From Cristatella mucedo (lineage: Eukaryota; Bryozoa; Phylactolaemata; Cristatellidae), in NCBI GenBank assembly GCA_009760855.2, contig WPIO01000001.1:21292501-21356500 (forward strand): a stretch of 64,000 nt of DNA, given 5' to 3'. Below the pieces are notes generated by a model, which saw only the letters and a program-made list of their open reading frames with translations, ran no database searches and was not told the DNA's origin. Made by a program: the position numbers and the translations under genes. Below, piece after piece: positions 12,601 through 20,340 of the stretch (the first letter of the stretch is position 1; the number at the start of each line of letters is the position of its first letter).

Positions 12601-15600
12601 ACGAGAAAACTGGCTACTAGAAAACAATGTCCACTCCTTAAAAAAAGCTGCAGCGGCATACTGTAATGAGTGGTGAGGTCCGAATCAAACATGGCATGAT
12701 TAGTGTACCAATTTTGCACATAAACTCTTAAGGCTTCCATCGGGCACATGCTCCATCCAACGAAGTGCTGGCTGTGACACTCCAGACCGTTTGAGTGCAG
12801 CTCGACATCGGCATCTGCTTCACAAGGCTGGTTTGGCCAAGTGGTTAAGGTGTGAGCCCTTAACGAACCGAGGTTAAGCTGAATGTATTCGACGGCCAAG
12901 GTCGTGGGCTCAAGCCTCGTAGCATATGTGAAGCACCTGAATGGAGATTCGGTTCTCTTACGACGCTAAGCAAATGAATTATATTTGTATCTCTTTTTCT
13001 GGCAGTTAGGAGAATGAGCTCGAAAAGTTTATCACTAAGCCTGAATGCTGCATTGCATCAATAGCAGTCTCTTCGAAACTACTTCCCCTACATAGCAGCA
13101 CCCAGCAGTGTTGTGACATAGACAGGCAGGATCAGATAGTTTGTCAGTGCAAGTCGTGCCAATGGGACAGACGAGCTGACCAAGATGGCCAGCCATGCGC
13201 CAAGTTCCGAAAGACACTAGTAACTATGCAGCTGGAAACCAAGGCAGTCCAGCAGCTGCCGTAATGGTTTCGGTGGGTGAGCAGCACCACCAAAATGGCA
13301 ATACAGCTGGCATCTGCTAGCAAGACTCGTGCACAGCAACAGCTGTGGCTTGAGCTACTTTTAAGTTAACTAAATACAGTGCCATCCATTTCGATAGCAG
13401 TGTTCCAGACTCTGTCGAGCCCCGGCGGTTGAATACTGTATGCTCATCGACTGGCACACGAGGATTATTGTAGGCCGCCATACCAATCTATCCTAGCTAC
13501 AGCTAAGTCTTGCTCCTATAAGAACATGCTTCGTTCACCACCTGCATCGACTTTGCATCAGTTGGGTCTCAGCTAAGGACGCACCTGTTTCACTCGGCTT
13601 TCGCTTCGCCCCAGTAATTCGCAGCCTTTTTTGCTCCTCTGTGCTGTAAATGCACGACTCTCAAGGCACAAATTTACTAACCAGGGGTTCTGCTAACCAG
13701 TGGCGGCCCTGAGGGTGTCCTATGACGCATGTTTGATTGCTTAGCCAAGCATGATACCTTGCACGCCATTAAATCTTAGCTATTGCTTCTCTTGCAGCAT
13801 GCTGTAAAGTGCCTGGATAGTGATTCGGTTCTCTTAGTGTGCTACACAAACGACCTGCTATTACTGTGATTACTTACTATTACTATTACCAAGTTACACG
13901 CTTCTTTTTCAGCATAGGGAAAGTGCCTAGGAAGAAATGTGGTTCTCTTGGGGTGCTAAATAAATGTTTCACTATTATTGCTATCTTGATACATGCTGAA
14001 ATCGTGCATCTTACCTCTATCAGTTCATATAGTGCCTTTCTAGCATACAATCTGTAAAGTGCCAAGAAAGAGGAGTATTCTCATAGGGTGCCACATAAAT
14101 GTTTTATTCTTATTATAAATATTATTATTATTATTATTATTATTATTTTTATTAGACTATGTAATAGCATTAGGTGCAAAATCAGTATGCATCTTGAGAT
14201 ACATGGATAGTTTACTTGAGAGACCAATGATAAGGCATCATCCAGGGAAAGCAGATGTGCATTTTTTTGAGTTCACACTGACTACACTCTCAAGCTAGTT
14301 GCTGTGAGTGACACCAGAGTGCAACCAGGCAACACAGTGAGGAATCCTACAACTGCTGAGAGGATATAAATCTGGGACCTCTTGAACCCTGACTCAATGG
14401 CCAACCGAGCAGTTCGGTCGGTTCTACCGGCCTTTAGCCACCCTTAATCCAAGAGGCAGCTTGTCCCAAAAGGGGAGGGTCCCTAACTTTCATTGCCTGG
14501 TTCAATGACGGTCAAGCTGCAGCCCTCTCCTAAAAAGGACCAGTTCTCCATTTAGTTAACAAGTTTCTGGCTAAGCCAGTGGCTGTGCCACGAACTGAGC
14601 GATAGCACTGCCAGTTAAATCGTCCACTACAGCGCATCATCCAGTAGTGCCTAGTTTGAAAATACAGCGCCCAACAGTCGGCTGGTTGTAGACTCGAGTC
14701 TCATACGCTCAGCAAGCCAGTACAGGAAACGAACACAGTATCTCTCGACTTTTACTCGCTGAGCAACTTGAACAGTCATACCGTCTCCTCGGCGCTCTTG
14801 TTAACGCATATTATATCACCATCGTTGTACATCTGTTAGTAGTACAGTGTACAGCTAGGACTTGTGCAACCGAAAAGGCCTGATCGTAAAAGCAAGTTTC
14901 GTAGGTTTGACTGCCGTGCTCACATAAGATCGCCCAGAAAGTATTAGTGACCATAGAGAAGCACGCTTGATTGCTCATGCACGGCACTGACCGACCTTTC
15001 CATTCGTGCCAAACAGGCAGATAGTGAGACACTGGTGCTAAGCAGAAAGACTTGTACGACATGCAATTCACTAGATGCAGACCATGAAGGTATAGAGGCT
15101 GAGTCGGTCATTAATGCAACCCTCTCACGACGAATAGAATATCCATATGTATGGCATTCTCCCCGGACAAGGATATGGGGAGATGCGCTTTGAGAAATGA
15201 GGCTGGACTAGTCAAACGGTAGCAAAATACAGCAACTTAACTGCAACAGTCAATAGGACAGCAGTTTAGACAGAGATGCTACAAACAATGCAGACAGCTC
15301 AAGAAAACGGCAGGTCAGAGTCACAGCCATACCGTATGGTATAGGGAAGCAATCACATTCCACGTGGTACGAAGAGGTAGTCACAAATGAGCAAACGCAA
15401 GTGGAACATGAAATCGCATAACAAGAATGAGTACGACGAGCCAGCGTCTGCAAGAGAAGGCAAAGGCGGAAAGAAGGCCAAGGCAAGCTGCACGAACCAA
15501 TTAACTTTATTTCGAAAAGTGATGGCATCTTGGTAGGGGTTTCGAAATGCTACTTGAATCTAGCTGACTGTCAGGATGTGACTCGCCGAGCACACGGATC

Positions 15601-18600
15601 TCACATGCACCATGGAGGGCAGGTGATACTTCCAACAACTCGGAGTACCACACGGGTGCCCCAAGGCTGATGATAAACATTACGATTAATGAAGAGCAAA
15701 TATGCAAGCAGAAAGCCTTTATTTAGGGATATCAATTGTTGATCATTAGTGCATGCTTGGTTCACGGCATCGATAAACGGCTGAAAGATGAGTCATACGA
15801 TCATGACAAGATGGGCTACTCACACCAGAAAACCAAGCAGTGCACGACCTTAGCCAGTGCAGCAGTCACATGAACACGACAGCTTCCAGATGGCAGTAAA
15901 ATGCAAAGACCGTTTCTAGACTAGAGTGTGGGCCATTGAACGCTGGCGGCTCTGCTCATGTTACACGGTCCGCCTCCGACAGCATCAAGCATGGAGGTTT
16001 AGTTTTACAGAGAGCGCCGTTCGAGCATGACCAATGGGCAACATGGGTATCGCTTGACTCAGCAATGTGTAGACGAGCAGCCAGACAAGCAGCTTGTGCA
16101 CCACATACGGCAGAAAGCTGCTAGATTTCACGACAGAAGCAGCAGCAGCAGGAGACCGAGAAACGCCACTAGACAGTAGTCAGCAATAAGCCATCTTGGT
16201 AGGGGGCTGTAAGTGTGAAAGCCCAATCGTGCATTTGACAGATGAGAAACTTGTTTCACTGCAGGTCCGAGACTATGGAACTCGCTTCCACAATTCTTAT
16301 GCCAAGGCATCTACTCTTCTGCTGCCGACTGTGACACATCTTTTCCAGCCGTCCTAGCTGCTACTTCCATGCTACTGAGTTATAAGACTGCCTTTCTGAC
16401 TCAACTATGCTTCTTACTTTCTCTTTGCTGCGTGTGATGAAGTATGTCAGCTACCAAAAAAGCCACTAGGGCTTTGAGTGCACTATAGAAAACTCTCGTG
16501 CGAAACTAACCATTTAGTTTTTGTGGCTATGTGGAGTCACAGATGGGAGATACATTACATTAAGGAGCAAGCATCCACAGGCACTTGATGAGCACCACAG
16601 CAGCCGGGGCAGTCAAAAAAAGCACGGCCAGCATAATGCAGACGACGTTTACCCCTGCCGATTCAGTGTGTACTGGTCTGAAAGTGAAAGCCCAAAAACG
16701 TAGGCGAAGTGAATAGCTTAAGGTGGGTGGGAACACGAGAAGGGAGGAGACAGAGGGCAGCCAATATAGGGGAACCCGCCTACAGCAGGGCAGCTAAAAT
16801 GTAAGCACTAGCACAGCCTGGGGTGAGTGAAAATAGGCCTTACTATGATAAAAGAAATTGCAAAAGTATAATTAGGGTTACGCTACTGCTCGAAAGAGCA
16901 TCAGCCAATAAGAGGATCGAATGGCAAATGGTCCAGCTTCCGAGGTACAGTCCATCTGACCCGTCCGCACATGGCACAAGGTCGAACATGAAGCACAACA
17001 ACACAAATCGAGATCGTATGAGATTAAGACTATGACTAAATCTATATCGCTTAGGTCATGAGGATTATCTAGTTTGCAAGCTGATGACTTTGGGGGGTTG
17101 CTTGCCTCGTGAGTCCTCCGAACTGTAACAGCATTGCTCATTAGCCAGAGGCAAAACTGCTGCCTCTGTCACCAATCGTACACATAATGCAGACCTGCTG
17201 CAAGCAAGCCTTTGGAGACCGTGTCTTTAGTTCGAGTGCTCCCAAAGCCTGGAACTCACTCCCGATTTGCGTCACGACGTCGCCTGACTTTAAAACATTT
17301 AAAAAAACTAAAAACGCATCTATTTATCACAGCATTTAGTGGGTCCCTGTAATTCGACCTGTATGTGCTTATGCGTGCTGACACTGTGCATGCTACCAGT
17401 AACCACGTTATTCTTGTTGTTTATTGAGCATGCTACCACTAACCATTCGATCGTGCTTCCTTTGCAGCAAATGCAAAGCGCCTAGAAAGAGTATGAGTTC
17501 TCTGAGGCGCTTTATCAAGCATATTACAATTATAAGCAGTTAATGAAGAGTGAAGATACAGGCAGAAAACTACTTTATTTGGTGGGCAGTCTTCACATGC
17601 TAATGTATGCTTGACAGAGTGCAGCAGCTAGTGGATGTGGATCTTACTTTCCGTGCAGGTTTTTAAGGTTTCTGTAAGTTGGTCAAATACCTGCTGAAAT
17701 TGTGAATTAAAAGAAAGACAAAGAAGTCAGCGGATCAAACTGGATTACGGTCACGAACCCACGCAGACCATAGCACCCCAAAGTCTTTGCTAATCAGCAA
17801 CTAAGCAGTGGAGATGTGGCGTGCTATTCACTACATGGCAAGGTCTCTCTCTCTCTCTCTCTCTCTCACTGACTTACTCATTCACACTCACTCTCTCCAT
17901 CAAGTGGGGTGGTGTCCTGAAAGCATTCAGCCTATCTGATAAAATCTGAGTGTTTATCCTAGCTGATTAAACAGCCTCTTTTGTATAGCGACAGAAGAGC
18001 CTTTACGGCTATCACCACCGCTTTCGGTGGCGATAAAGAATCATCCACCGCAGGAATCAAGCCTCCGATTGATGTCCAGCACTTGGGAGCTAGCAACTCA
18101 AATGACTACTTTTCCTTTTGTCATTTCCGGCATTCAAATCGGCAGGCACGAGTCGCAGCGAGCTTCGATCACTCATCTCCTTTCTCCGCTTGACATTGGA
18201 CTGCCCGCCGGCTCACGGCCCGCAGCCTGCCGGCCGGGTGGGCTCGGGTGGAGTGGAAGGGGGAGGTGGGTGCAGGGCAGGGGTGGGGAGGGGAGGGACC
18301 AAGAAGCAAGGTCGCCTCTGCAATCCATCCACACAGGCGGCTGGCCTCCTGGCAGGGCACGTGGAAGGGCCTGCCGCCAGGACTTGGGAAGACAGCGACG
18401 TTGCAGCTAGCTTCGAACTCGCCTGCTTGAAGAACTTCTCCATGAACCCTCCGGACTCGGCCTCAACCTCCAAGCTGATGGCCACGGTGCCATTGCCGCT
18501 GCTCTCTTCCTCTTCATCCGCCGCTGCCTGCAAAAGACGGGGGCAACGCAACGAGCGTGAGTTGGCTACACCGAATCCGTGACCGTGAGGGCGCGGCATC

Positions 18601-20261
18601 ACCATGCACAAGGTGGCACCCAAAAGCGCAACTAGGCCTCTTACGTCATCGTTAAAGAGACGCGCAGCAGGGAATGCAGAGCTGCTCGTCACGTAACCGA
18701 GCTAGCGTAACTCTCGGTGAGGATGCAGCACGTGCCGCCTGCCTACGCATCACAGCTTGCATACACGAGGCCAGACTGATCGAGTAAAAGAAAAGGAGAG
18801 CGGTTTCTATAGCAACCGTACAGCTTGGGTGCAGCCAGCCGCTGGGAGCATACTGCCGAATGACTGCCGAAAAATGGTAGAGCATCAGGATTCGAACGTA
18901 AAGCCGAGGTCCATAATCCGTAACACTAACCAGCCCTTCCGCTACAAGCTAGTTCACAAAGGAGGCATAGCATAAACAGTTTCTACATCGTCACTTATGC
19001 CACTCCAGGGCTAAACTGCCCCACCAAGCCTGCCCCTCGTGTGCACCAGCGGTGCCCCGGCTGGTGTTAACCGATCACTGCACTGACCCCTGAGCTGCCC
19101 GTGACCACTGACCACCAGCAAGATACCAGATGATGGTGAACTTCAACAAGACATATAGAAAACGTTGGACACTTTATCGGTGAGGGGCCAATCAGCCAGG
19201 TGTGTGCCGTCCTCTACTAGAGAGGGTGCACACACGAGTAGCTGCCTACGGCCACGAGACGTGATGGCGCACTAGGTAAGGTGATGGCGCACGAGTGATG
19301 GCACATGCTGTTAGTTTTTTTACGACCTCGATCCCGAGGTCGTGGGTTCGAATCCTTCGGTGGGCGACCCTTTATTGTCACTTCAAGCAGTCGTGATAGC
19401 CGTAAAGGCTCTTCTTTCGCTATACAAAAGGGGCTGTAAAATCGGCTAGTACGGCCATTGGCACCGGGAAGAGGGTGGGCAGACGAGTCCAGTGGTCCTA
19501 CCTGCACGTGCCACACCCCCGACTCGAGTCTATCAAGAGACAAAACTGAATGCTGGCTAGTGGCAACTTCGGCTAGCTTCATGGTGTAATGCAACGTATC
19601 TACGTCTGCAACTCCACAAAGCCTCAAAGACTAAGTGTAAGACGGCGGTGGCTGGCCAAGGGGGGGGGCTTGACAGCACGGTGCCTGCCAAAGCAGGTCA
19701 CCACCTCCCTTTGCTAGCGAACACAGGCCTAGCAGAAGGTCAGCCAGGTTCACTTGGGAGGTGCCCCTGAATAATAATGATACTAATTGTTATTATATTA
19801 TTATTTTATTATTTTATTAATTTAGGCATTTGAGACATTTGTATAGCACCCTCCTAGACCTAAATCTTTTTCTAGGCACTGCGCATGTAGTATAGAGGAA
19901 GCATGTCGAGATTGCTGGCCACCGGAAGCCAAGGCAGCAATAGAGAGACATGCCCCTTCGTTCAGCCTGCCGTAGGCCTGAGAGCAGCACTGGGGGAGGG
20001 GGAGGGGCAATGATGGTGAGCCGGAAGTTTGCTGGTCGGCCAGCAGCAGCAGCAGCAAGGACTTTCTTCACTTAGGCTTCTTCCTGCTTATCTGCCACGA
20101 CAACTGGCAACTGGCATGAGCATGGCTCACCGAACTGCTGGCAAGATAACGAGGTCGATTGCTGAAGAGTGGTTACTCAACCTCGTCGTCATCGCCACCA
20201 CCGTGGCATCACTCGAGATTCGGATTGAAGCCAAGGCGCTGGCACAAATTCCAGCACCACC

Positions 20262-20340
<79 letters not shown>

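Noticed and set aside
18118-18692. Long plus and minus frames around 18.2-18.7 kb
   Set aside because: Open because of GC-rich composition; only the 18423-18527 minus segment has syntaxin similarity and splice sites.
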